In this document: in pieces, positions 6,683-12,423 of the stretch
How positions within the stretch are numbered: the first letter of the stretch is position 1
How the letters are laid out: each line of letters starts with the position of its first letter
Assembly (NCBI GenBank): GCA_030646565.1
Contig: JAUSLA010000017.1
Location: 1-21,700 of the forward strand
Reading direction: 5' to 3'
Length of the DNA: 21,700 bases
Origin: a bacterium
GTDB lineage: Bacteria > Patescibacteriota > Minisyncoccia > Minisyncoccales > RBG-13-42-11
Notes under the pieces: model-generated
Databases searched by the model: none
Seen by the model: the letters and a program-made list of their open reading frames with translations, nothing else
Told to the model about the DNA's origin: nothing
Translations under genes and position numbers: made by a program

Positions 6683-6806
6683 AAAGGCTAGAACAAACCG
6701 CTGGATGTTTAAAAACAAACAATCCGATGCTCTAGCCTCTTTTCATAACGGGAGACAAATGATGATGTGGCTAAAGCCAATGTCAATGTTGTTTCCCGTT
6801 TTTATT
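6683..6806 (+). ncRNA. Structured RNA locus T2: two guide-like modules
   Basis: Module 1 (6683-6740) has outer stem AAAGGCTAG paired with CTAGCCTCTTT (one bulge). Its left arm is AACAAACCGC, apical element TGGATGTTTAAAAACAAACA (inner GTTT/AAAC stem) and right arm ATCCGATGCT. It is the only module without CA/TG at the outer closure. Module 2 (6747-6800) has stem AACGGGAGACA/TGTTTCCCGTT with one G-U pair, left arm AATGATGATG, apical TGGCT-AA-AGCCA and right arm ATGTCAATGT. It ends in a T run, so module 2 doubles as terminator. It lies directly upstream of the IS110-like gene, the position where a bridge-type RNA could be expected, but has its own promoter. Open frames across it have no Shine-Dalgarno site. 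Confidence 0.78.
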
Positions 6807-6814
6807 TTGACTTG

Positions 6815-6843
6815 TTGACAAAAATTATGGATTTGTTATAATC
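6815..6843 (+). promoter_or_regulatory. Consensus promoter of the IS110-like gene
   Basis: TTGACA at 6815, 17-bp spacer, TATAAT at 6838-6843: a perfect match in both boxes and spacing. Strong constitutive expression is expected unless repressed. Confidence 0.85.
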
Positions 6844-6883
6844 GCTCTGTACCTGGAAACCAAAAAAATGAAAGGAGAAAAAA

Positions 6884-8227
6884 ATGGCAAGCCAGGCAAT
6901 CGCAGTGGTACCTTCAAAACAGAAACAGGTTCTTTTACTCGACGACACGGGGGGACAGAGAGTCTTTTCAAAACCTCAGCAAGCTATTAAGTGGCTCGCT
7001 GAAAACCTGAACGGCGCGGTCATTCTCGGAACTATGGGAGGCCCGGGCCAGGAATTGTTTGGTAGAATGGCAGACTCCGGAATATCGGTTTTCCGAACGC
7101 CCTTTTCCCGACTTCAGGAATTCGGCTTTGAACCAAAGGCCTCTTCCGAAGACCGGGCAGCCATGCTTCAAGCCGCCTGGCAGGCAAAACCTGAAGGTTT
7201 TTATCCTCTTCGGGAGATCGACCAAACCGTTATGCTGATCCGCGAATTGACGCGGCAGAGGCTCAATGTTCAGGAATCCCGAAAGATGGCAACCTTGCAA
7301 CTGCACAGCGCTTTGCGCTCAATGGAATTCGTGCTTCCCGACGAAGCCGCAACAGCAGTGGAACTGCTTCGAAAGGGACTGAAAAAACAGTTCAGCGAGC
7401 CGGAAACGCTCCGGCAGATTGAAGCTGAATTCCAACGGCTGGCCGAAGAAGTCGCGCTTTCCAGCGGCCAACAGGCCCGGATATTCGCTATCCGGCAATT
7501 CTTCAGCAATCCCAGATTTATTCTGGGCGCCAAAGAAGACGAGCAAGAGCTGGAAAAACAGATTTCGAAACTTCTCGCAAGCGTTGGAATCTGGCAATGG
7601 CTTCGGCGAAAAGGCACAACCCTACCCGCCATTAAAGGACTGGGTCCGGCAATCGGCGGAGCAATAGTGTCTGAAATCGGCGACATCAGACGCTTCCCTT
7701 CTTCAGAAGACCTTCGGGCCTACGCAAGATTCCACATCAACAGAGAAGGGAAATTCCCGCACCGAAAGAAAGGCGAACTGTCGCCTTTCAATCGTTATCT
7801 ATCGCGGGCTGTCTGGCTCTGGACCAGCGACCAGGTAGCCAGATACGACCATGTTTGGCGCGAACTCTATCAATGGAAAAAAGCCAGGGAAATGAAGGCT
7901 CATCCCGAACCCGTTGCCAGGCAAGCAGTGGATAAAACCGGCCGCCAATACACCATCTATGATTTTTCTCTGAAACATCTTGACAGCCGGGCAAAGCGCT
8001 GGACAGGCTCGCAACTGCTGAACTATCTCTGGTCATTCTGGCAGGAAGTGGCAGCAAACCGCGACCCGGAAACATGGTACGTTGGGTCAAGCTGGCCAGC
8101 ATATTTCGCTCAAGCGGAAGCCGAGCTTAACGACAGGCTGATGGCGTATCTTGAAGAACAAATTCCCTTGCGAAGGAGGAAAGAGCCAAAAGAAGAAGAA
8201 CCTGACGAAGAAGAGGAGGGCATCTAA
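6884..8227 (+). CDS. IS110-family transposase-like protein, apparently catalytically inactive
   Basis: This is a 447-residue protein with the IS110 domain order. Residues 1-100 resemble the DEDD RuvC-like domain, residues 105-240 the helical linker (FYPLREID...LIRELTRQRLNVQ), and residues 247-330 the Transposase_20-type domain with its helix-hairpin-helix signature (LPAIKGLGPAIGGAIVSEIG, then DIRRF). The tail is strongly acidic (KEEEPDEEEE). Where active members have GID, E(A/P)TG and KTDxxDA, this protein has AVVP (7-10), GTMGG (49-53) and KASSEDR (85-91). Only one of four acids (D90) is kept. Where the catalytic serine sits before Gly in the C-terminal domain, NREGK (287-290) has Glu. The start has AAAGGAG seven bases upstream and a perfect promoter. 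It is GC-rich compared with housekeeping neighbours. RNA loci T2 upstream and T3-T5 downstream frame it. Domestication and RNA binding are inference; residue alignment is by eye. Confidence 0.82.
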   Translation: MASQAIAVVPSKQKQVLLLDDTGGQRVFSKPQQAIKWLAENLNGAVILGTMGGPGQELFGRMADSGISVFRTPFSRLQEFGFEPKASSEDRAAMLQAAWQAKPEGFYPLREIDQTVMLIRELTRQRLNVQESRKMATLQLHSALRSMEFVLPDEAATAVELLRKGLKKQFSEPETLRQIEAEFQRLAEEVALSSGQQARIFAIRQFFSNPRFILGAKEDEQELEKQISKLLASVGIWQWLRRKGTTLPAIKGLGPAIGGAIVSEIGDIRRFPSSEDLRAYARFHINREGKFPHRKKGELSPFNRYLSRAVWLWTSDQVARYDHVWRELYQWKKAREMKAHPEPVARQAVDKTGRQYTIYDFSLKHLDSRAKRWTGSQLLNYLWSFWQEVAANRDPETWYVGSSWPAYFAQAEAELNDRLMAYLEEQIPLRRRKEPKEEEPDEEEEGI

Positions 8228-8236
8228 ACCCTCTCT

Positions 8237-8429
8237 CGGTCCGGGGACAAAAGGTGCCTTGAGCAATCAAGTGAAAACGTGTTCCCGGACCGACTCTCCA
8301 TGCAAAAAGTGCCGCAAGATTCTCGCTGGTAAAACCAAGAGTGAGCGTGCGGCGCTTTTCCCAAAAGGGCTGAAGACAAAGCAAGAAATGGTCAAACCAA
8401 GTTCCATCTTGTCTCTTCAGCCCTTTTTT
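8237..8429 (+). ncRNA. Structured RNA locus T3: three guide-like modules in the 3' region of the IS110-like mRNA
   Basis: It begins ten bases after the stop codon, and no promoter is visible between. It is therefore probably produced as the 3' part of the mRNA. Module 1 (8237-8292) has stem CGGTCCGGGGACA/TGTTCCCGGACCG, left arm AAAGGTGCCT, apical TGAGCAATCA and right arm AGTGAAAACG. Module 2 (8304-8359) has stem AAAAGTGCCGCA/TGCGGCGCTTTT, left arm AGATTCTCGC, apical TGGTAAAACCA and right arm AGAGTGAGCG. Module 3 (8365-8425) has stem AAGGGCTGAAGACA/TGTCTCTTCAGCCCTT with a 2-nt bulge, left arm AAGCAAGAAA, apical TGGTCAAACCA and right arm AGTTCCATCT, followed by a T run. An alternative minus-strand or plus-strand ORF reading is rejected because it cuts through all the stems. 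Confidence 0.78.
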
Positions 8430-8432
8430 ATT

Positions 8433-8461
8433 TTGACAGAACAACATTTTTGAGATATAAT
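8433..8461 (+). promoter_or_regulatory. Consensus promoter of RNA locus T4
   Basis: TTGACA at 8433, 17-bp spacer, TATAAT at 8456-8461, a perfect consensus. It starts in the T tract of the T3 terminator. Confidence 0.85.
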
Positions 8462-8466
8462 AAGAT

Positions 8467-8581
8467 AGTAGGAGCAAAGGTAAGAATGTGCATTCAAAAT
8501 CAGTACTGCTCCCACTCCAATTAAAAAATGGGAGACAAGGCGAAGAGTGGCAAACCAATAAAGCAGCTGTCTCCCGTTTTT
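8467..8581 (+). ncRNA. Structured RNA locus T4: two guide-like modules
   Basis: Module 1 (8468-8515) has stem GTAGGAGCA/TGCTCCCAC with one mismatch, left arm AAGGTAAGAA, a 10-nt apical element TGTGCATTCA and right arm AAATCAGTAC. Module 2 (8529-8576) has stem GGGAGACA/TGTCTCCC, left arm AGGCGAAGAG, apical TGG-CAAA-CCA and right arm ATAAAGCAGC, followed by a T run. The transcript start predicted from the promoter is at about 8468, the first base of stem 1. Confidence 0.78.
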
Positions 8582-8582
8582 A

Positions 8583-8611
8583 TTGACAAAAAGAGAAAGT
8601 TAGATTATGTT
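8583..8611 (+). promoter_or_regulatory. Promoter of RNA locus T5
   Basis: TTGACA at 8583, 17-bp spacer, TATGTT at 8606-8611. It directly abuts the T4 terminator, so T3, T4 and T5 are packed head to tail. Confidence 0.7.
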
Positions 8612-8614
8612 ATA

Positions 8615-8825
8615 AGACAGGACTGGAGTAGCCAATAGCATTACTGGATTATCCAACTAGCTTGCTGGCATAATCTCCAGTCCTGTCTTTTCTCAAAAGG
8701 GAAACCGCAGCAATGCAGTTAATGATAGGAATCAATATGCACACTGCGGCGGTCTCCCCTTCCAAAGCCGAGGACAAACAGCGAAGTGAGTTCAATTCAA
8801 ATACTGGGGTGTCCTCGGCTTTTTT
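8615..8825 (+). ncRNA. Structured RNA locus T5: three guide-like modules, paralogue of T1
   Basis: Module 1 (8615-8688) has a perfect 14-bp outer stem (AGACAGGACTGGAG and its complement) and an inner GCCA/TGGC closure. Its left arm is ATAGCATTAC, apical TGGATTATCCA and right arm ACTAGCTTGC. Module 2 (8697-8761) has stem ACCGCAGCA/TGCGGCGGT with one mismatch plus an outer AAGGG/CCCTT helix, left arm ATGCAGTTAA, apical TGAT-AGGA-ATCA and right arm ATATGCACAC. Module 3 (8764-8820) has stem AAGCCGAGGACA/TGTCCTCGGCTT, left arm AACAGCGAAG, apical TGAGTTCAATTCA and right arm AATACTGGGG, with a T run after it. Order, spacing and apical sequences match T1, while the stems differ by compensating changes. 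Confidence 0.78.
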
Positions 8826-8842
8826 CTTTTGGCTTTTTGGAG

Positions 8843-8848
8843 TATAAT
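8843..8848 (+). promoter_or_regulatory. thrS -10 box
   Basis: TATAAT lies ten bases before the ATG at 8859, with only a weak -35 region in the preceding T tract. A start site near 8855 would give an almost leaderless thrS mRNA. Confidence 0.5.
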
Positions 8849-8858
8849 AAAAGAACTT

Positions 8859-10604
8859 ATGCCCATGGAAACTATCCGCCATTCTTTGGCTCATATTTTA
8901 GCTTCAGCTGTCCAGGAATTGTATCCCGGAACAAAATTTGGCATTGGACCGGCCATTGAAAACGGGTTTTATTACGATTTTGCCTTGCCCTCCGAAGCTT
9001 TAGCGAAGGAGGGACTGTCCTCTGACGATTTGCCGAAAATTGAAGGAAAAATGCGGGATTTAATCAAAAAAAATATTACATTCAAAAAAAAATCAGTTTC
9101 CGAAGCCGAAGCTAAAAACATTTTCAAAAATCAGCCGTATAAATTGGAACTTATAAATGAGCTGAAAGATAAAATCACTATTTATGAAAGCGGAGAGTTC
9201 ACTGATTTGTGCGCCGGCCCTCATATAAAAACAACCGCGAAAATTAATTCTGACGCTTTTAAATTAACTAAGATAGCTGGCGCCTATTGGCGGGGTTCAG
9301 AAAAAAATCAAATGCTTACCAGAATCTATGGCTTGGCTTTTGAGACAAAAAAAGAACTGGAAAATTTTCTTAATTTACAAATGGAAGCTGAAAAACGAGA
9401 CCACCGAAAAATCGGCAAAGAATTAGACCTATTCGTATTTTCCGATCTGGTTGGTAAAGGCCTCCCCCTTTTCACCGAAAAAGGATCAATTATACGCAGG
9501 GAACTTGAACGATTTATAGTGGATGAGGAAATAAAACGAGGATATAAGCACGTCTATACTCCCGAATTGGCGAAAGTGGAATTATATAAAGTTTCAGGAC
9601 ACTATCCTTATTATAAAGACACGATGTATCCTGTAATGAAAATTGACGAAGAAGAATTGATATTAAGGCCCATGACCTGTCCTCATCATTACCAGCTCTA
9701 TGCAAGCAAGCCAAGATCTTACAAGGAATTGCCTTTTAGATTAGCCGAGCTTGCAAAACAATTCAGATATGAAAAATCCGGAGAGCTTACAGGGCTAATC
9801 AGGGTAAGATCTTTTTGTTTGGCTGACGCCCATATAATCTGCCAGAAAGAAAAAGCCGTTGAGGAAATAAATAGCGTTCTTGATCTGATAGAATATGTCG
9901 CTTCCGCTTTAGGATTTAAAAAAGGTGTTGATTTCCGCTATCGCTTGTCTTTGGGCTTAAGAACCGATGAAAAAAAATATTATAAAGACGATAAAGCGTG
10001 GGACTTTGCCGAAGATGCCTTGCGCCATGTTTTGAAGAAGAGAAAATCGCCTTTTTTTGAGGCGGAAAACGAAGCTGCGTTTTATGGACCAAAAATTGAC
10101 ATCCAGATGAAAAACTTTGCGGGAAAAGAAGAAACTGCCTTTACTGTCCAATATGACTTCGTGGGACCAAAAAGATTTGATTTATCTTATACCGACAATG
10201 CTGGCCAAAGAAAAGAACCGGTTGTAATTCATCGCTCTTCAATCGGAGCGATAGAAAGAATAATAGCTTTCTTGCTTGAACACTATGCCGGCAGCCTTCC
10301 ATTTTGGCTCTCTCCTGTGCAAATTGCGATAATTCCGATAACTGATAAGCAGGTAAAATACGCGCAAGCGCTAAAAAAGGAACTTCGCTCTTTTAGGGTG
10401 GAAATCAAGGATGAAAATGAAACCGTGGGCAAAAAAATTCGCGAAGGAGAAATGCAGAAAATCCCCTATCTTTTAATTGTCGGCGACAGGGAAATAAAAA
10501 CAAAATCTGTAAGCGTAAGAGAGAGGGGTAAGGGCGATTTAGGAATGATAAAAGTAGATAATTTTTTGGAAAGAATTAAAAAAGAAATAAATAGCAAAAA
10601 ATGA
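8859..10604 (+). CDS. thrS: Threonyl-tRNA synthetase lacking the TGS domain
   Basis: It attaches threonine to tRNA-Thr. The start at ATG 8859 (MPMETIRHSL) is chosen because a TATAAT box lies just upstream. The TTG at 8829 precedes that box and would not be transcribed from it. The protein (581 residues) begins directly with the editing-type domain (HSLAHILA, then FTDLCAGPH), so the N-terminal TGS domain of longer ThrRS proteins is missing. The class II catalytic core follows with RPMTCPHHYQLY, the motif 2 region (FRLAELAKQFRYEKSGEL) and AFTVQYDFVGPKRFDL. The C-terminal anticodon-binding domain starts near LSPVQIAIIPI. A short PSEALAKEGL stretch near residues 43-52 is encoded by a palindrome (8988-9013) and looks like an in-frame repeat insertion. 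No Shine-Dalgarno site is present. Confidence 0.95.
   Translation: MPMETIRHSLAHILASAVQELYPGTKFGIGPAIENGFYYDFALPSEALAKEGLSSDDLPKIEGKMRDLIKKNITFKKKSVSEAEAKNIFKNQPYKLELINELKDKITIYESGEFTDLCAGPHIKTTAKINSDAFKLTKIAGAYWRGSEKNQMLTRIYGLAFETKKELENFLNLQMEAEKRDHRKIGKELDLFVFSDLVGKGLPLFTEKGSIIRRELERFIVDEEIKRGYKHVYTPELAKVELYKVSGHYPYYKDTMYPVMKIDEEELILRPMTCPHHYQLYASKPRSYKELPFRLAELAKQFRYEKSGELTGLIRVRSFCLADAHIICQKEKAVEEINSVLDLIEYVASALGFKKGVDFRYRLSLGLRTDEKKYYKDDKAWDFAEDALRHVLKKRKSPFFEAENEAAFYGPKIDIQMKNFAGKEETAFTVQYDFVGPKRFDLSYTDNAGQRKEPVVIHRSSIGAIERIIAFLLEHYAGSLPFWLSPVQIAIIPITDKQVKYAQALKKELRSFRVEIKDENETVGKKIREGEMQKIPYLLIVGDREIKTKSVSVRERGKGDLGMIKVDNFLERIKKEINSKK
8988..9013. repeat. Short palindrome within thrS
   Basis: CCCTCC pairs with GGAGGG around an imperfect inner GC/GC helix. 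It resembles the CCCTCCCGAGCGACAGCGAAGGGAG-type elements near folD and encodes about eight residues at a variable point of ThrRS. Membership in the family is likely but not certain. Confidence 0.5.
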
Positions 10605-10732
10605 CTTAATATCTAATATCTAATGTCTAATGAAATTCCAAATGTCCAATGTCTAAGCCGAAAAATTAACTTTAGGAATTGGACATTTAGACGTTAGATA
10701 TTTTATTAGAAATTAGGAATTAGATATTTTTT
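10605..10732. repeat. Intergenic region with degenerate inverted repeat
   Basis: The gap between thrS and the next gene consists of TAATATCTAATGTCTAATG-like units on the left and complementary GGACATTTAGACGTTAGATATT-like units on the right. Together they form a long imperfect hairpin. No gene or clear promoter is visible, and no Shine-Dalgarno site precedes the next ATG. Confidence 0.6.
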
Positions 10733-12337
10733 ATGCCCGAACTATCCCAATCTACCCAAAAATTAATCTCGCAATATCAAAACTGGCAACAGTCGCTCCA
10801 GCAAAAAGACAATGTTGGCGGGATTCACGTTGACGAGGTGGCTTCGGCTGTAGCCGCTTTTTATGAAAGAATTAGAGAGCTGCTTGATTGGAGGGAAGAA
10901 CATTTAATGAAAAAAATGGCGATTGAAAGGGTGCTAAAAAGAAGATTGCTTATATCCGATGATGGCGCGTCTGTTGCCGAACCCTTGGTTTTAGAATTAA
11001 TCAGAGGCGGGCATTTTCTAAACGATAGAATACCGGAAGAAAAAATTGGAGAGGTCCAAAAAATAATTGACAAATATATTTATATCCTGGGAAACCATCC
11101 TAAAGCTAATGAAAAAAGCAAGCTTCACCTTTACGATTGGCTTTTGGGGATGGCCGCCTGCGAAATAGAAGAGACCCTTTCTCCTTTTTCTTTTAGCCGC
11201 GAGAAGGCCCTGATTGAATATATGGCCAGCTCAATGGCAGAAAAAATAAAATTGAAAGATGGTCATACCCCCGCAAAAATAATTGAAGAAGAAAAGGATA
11301 CTCAAATATACATCGCCGTCCAGAAAGCTCTTTTTAAATTAGACAATCCGATGATTACCTATAATCTTTTTAAAAGAAAGTATGCCCAATGGAAGGACTT
11401 GGCGGCGGATGATCCTCTATTAACGGAAATTTCCAAAAATATTTATTCAATTTGGGACGGTATTGAAAAGGATTTAAATCATTTTTTAGCTGATAAGTTT
11501 TATAGGATTTGTGAAAGATTTGATACTCTTTATTTAATCATGGGCGATATAATCTCCGAAAACCCGGCAGGGGCCGCAGAAACCATTAAGCTGCCCGAAT
11601 CACTGGAAAAGAAAACAGCTGTTGTCTACCAACAAAAATTAGCTACCCTTAAAAGCAGGATGAGAAGAGCGGCTATTTATGCGACCCTATCTATCTTCAT
11701 CACTAAAATACTGATGGTTCTGGCAGTGGAAGTGCCCTTAGACAGATATTTAACCCAGCAATTCAGCTATTTTAATTTAGGCTTAAACATCCTGATTCCT
11801 CCGCTTTTGATGTTCTTTTTAGTTTTGTTAATAAAACTGCCGCCAAAAGATAATCTTCAGAAAGTAATAATGGAAATGATGAAAGTGGCGTATGCCACCG
11901 AAAGAAAAGACGCTTACACAATTGAGCTGTACAGAAAGAAAAGCATGCATTTTATAATTAATGTTTTCTACTTCTTTACCTTCTTTGCGCCCTTTGTCGT
12001 AATAATATGGGGTTTGAATAAATTGCATTTTAGCGTCCTTTCAATCATAATTTTCTTGGCCTTTGTATCCTTAATTTCTTTTGCCGGAGTAAAAATCAGG
12101 GAAAGGGCGAGAGAGCTGGAAATCGCGGAAAAAAGAGAGTCGCCCCTAATGGTTTTTATTGATTTATTTTCCCTGCCGCTTATTCAGGCAGGCAGATGGC
12201 TTTCCGGGCAATGGGCAAGATATAATGTAATATTAATTATGCTCAATTTTTTGATAGATATGCCCTTCCAAACTTTTGTCGAATTTTTGGAACAATGGCG
12301 ATCATTTTTAAAAGAAAAAAAGGAAGAAATACATTAA
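10733..12337 (+). CDS. Four-TM integral membrane protein of unknown function
   Basis: The product has 534 residues. The first 310 are hydrophilic and largely helical with no signal peptide. Four hydrophobic segments follow at about 312-334, 346-368, 407-427 and 432-452. A stretch rich in charged residues (KIRERARELEIAEKRE) and an amphipathic C terminus come after. This suggests a cytoplasmic helical domain joined to a membrane bundle. I do not recognise a family. It probably belongs to a lineage-specific group, since such large N-cytoplasmic/C-membrane proteins without homologues are common in CPR genomes (general knowledge, not evidence here). It follows thrS and precedes a secreted protein in the same direction, separated on both sides by TAATTTCTAAT-type spacers. 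No Shine-Dalgarno site is seen before the ATG. Confidence 0.85.
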   Translation: MPELSQSTQKLISQYQNWQQSLQQKDNVGGIHVDEVASAVAAFYERIRELLDWREEHLMKKMAIERVLKRRLLISDDGASVAEPLVLELIRGGHFLNDRIPEEKIGEVQKIIDKYIYILGNHPKANEKSKLHLYDWLLGMAACEIEETLSPFSFSREKALIEYMASSMAEKIKLKDGHTPAKIIEEEKDTQIYIAVQKALFKLDNPMITYNLFKRKYAQWKDLAADDPLLTEISKNIYSIWDGIEKDLNHFLADKFYRICERFDTLYLIMGDIISENPAGAAETIKLPESLEKKTAVVYQQKLATLKSRMRRAAIYATLSIFITKILMVLAVEVPLDRYLTQQFSYFNLGLNILIPPLLMFFLVLLIKLPPKDNLQKVIMEMMKVAYATERKDAYTIELYRKKSMHFIINVFYFFTFFAPFVVIIWGLNKLHFSVLSIIIFLAFVSLISFAGVKIRERARELEIAEKRESPLMVFIDLFSLPLIQAGRWLSGQWARYNVILIMLNFLIDMPFQTFVEFLEQWRSFLKEKKEEIH

Positions 12338-12423
12338 TAACTAATTTCTAATAACTAATTTCTAATTTCTAATTTCTAATGATTAATTAGATGTTAGATA
12401 ATTATTATTAGCCATTTTAAGAT
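12338..12423. repeat. Simple-sequence intergenic spacer
   Basis: The spacer is built from near-direct repeats of CTAATTTCTAATAA and ends in an imperfect inverted copy (TTAGATGTTAGATAATTATTA). It is related in composition to the spacer at 10605-10732. A TATTAT within it (about 12402-12407) may serve as the -10 box of the next gene. Confidence 0.55.

Noticed and set aside
7270..8102. Minus-strand ORFs of 92-138 codons within the IS110-like gene
   Set aside because: They are antisense shadows in a GC-richer gene, with Ser/Pro/Arg-rich composition and no promoter or ribosome site.
6884..8227. Active IS110-family insertion sequence
   Set aside because: Catalytic residues look lost, several separately promoted RNAs replace the single bridge RNA, and no duplicated copy or junction is visible. 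IS110 elements lack obvious inverted ends, so boundaries alone are not decisive.
8127..8558. ORFs of 100-143 codons on both strands across T3 and T4
   Set aside because: They run through all paired stems, promoters and terminators and have no start signals or recognisable protein.
8237..8825. Integron attC sites
   Set aside because: The hairpins share CA/TG closures with fixed arms but lack the conserved R/L core sites and extrahelical bases, and no integron integrase or cassettes are present.
8829..8858. TTG start of thrS at 8829
   Set aside because: It lies before the TATAAT box at 8843, and the conserved protein begins at METIRHSLAH.
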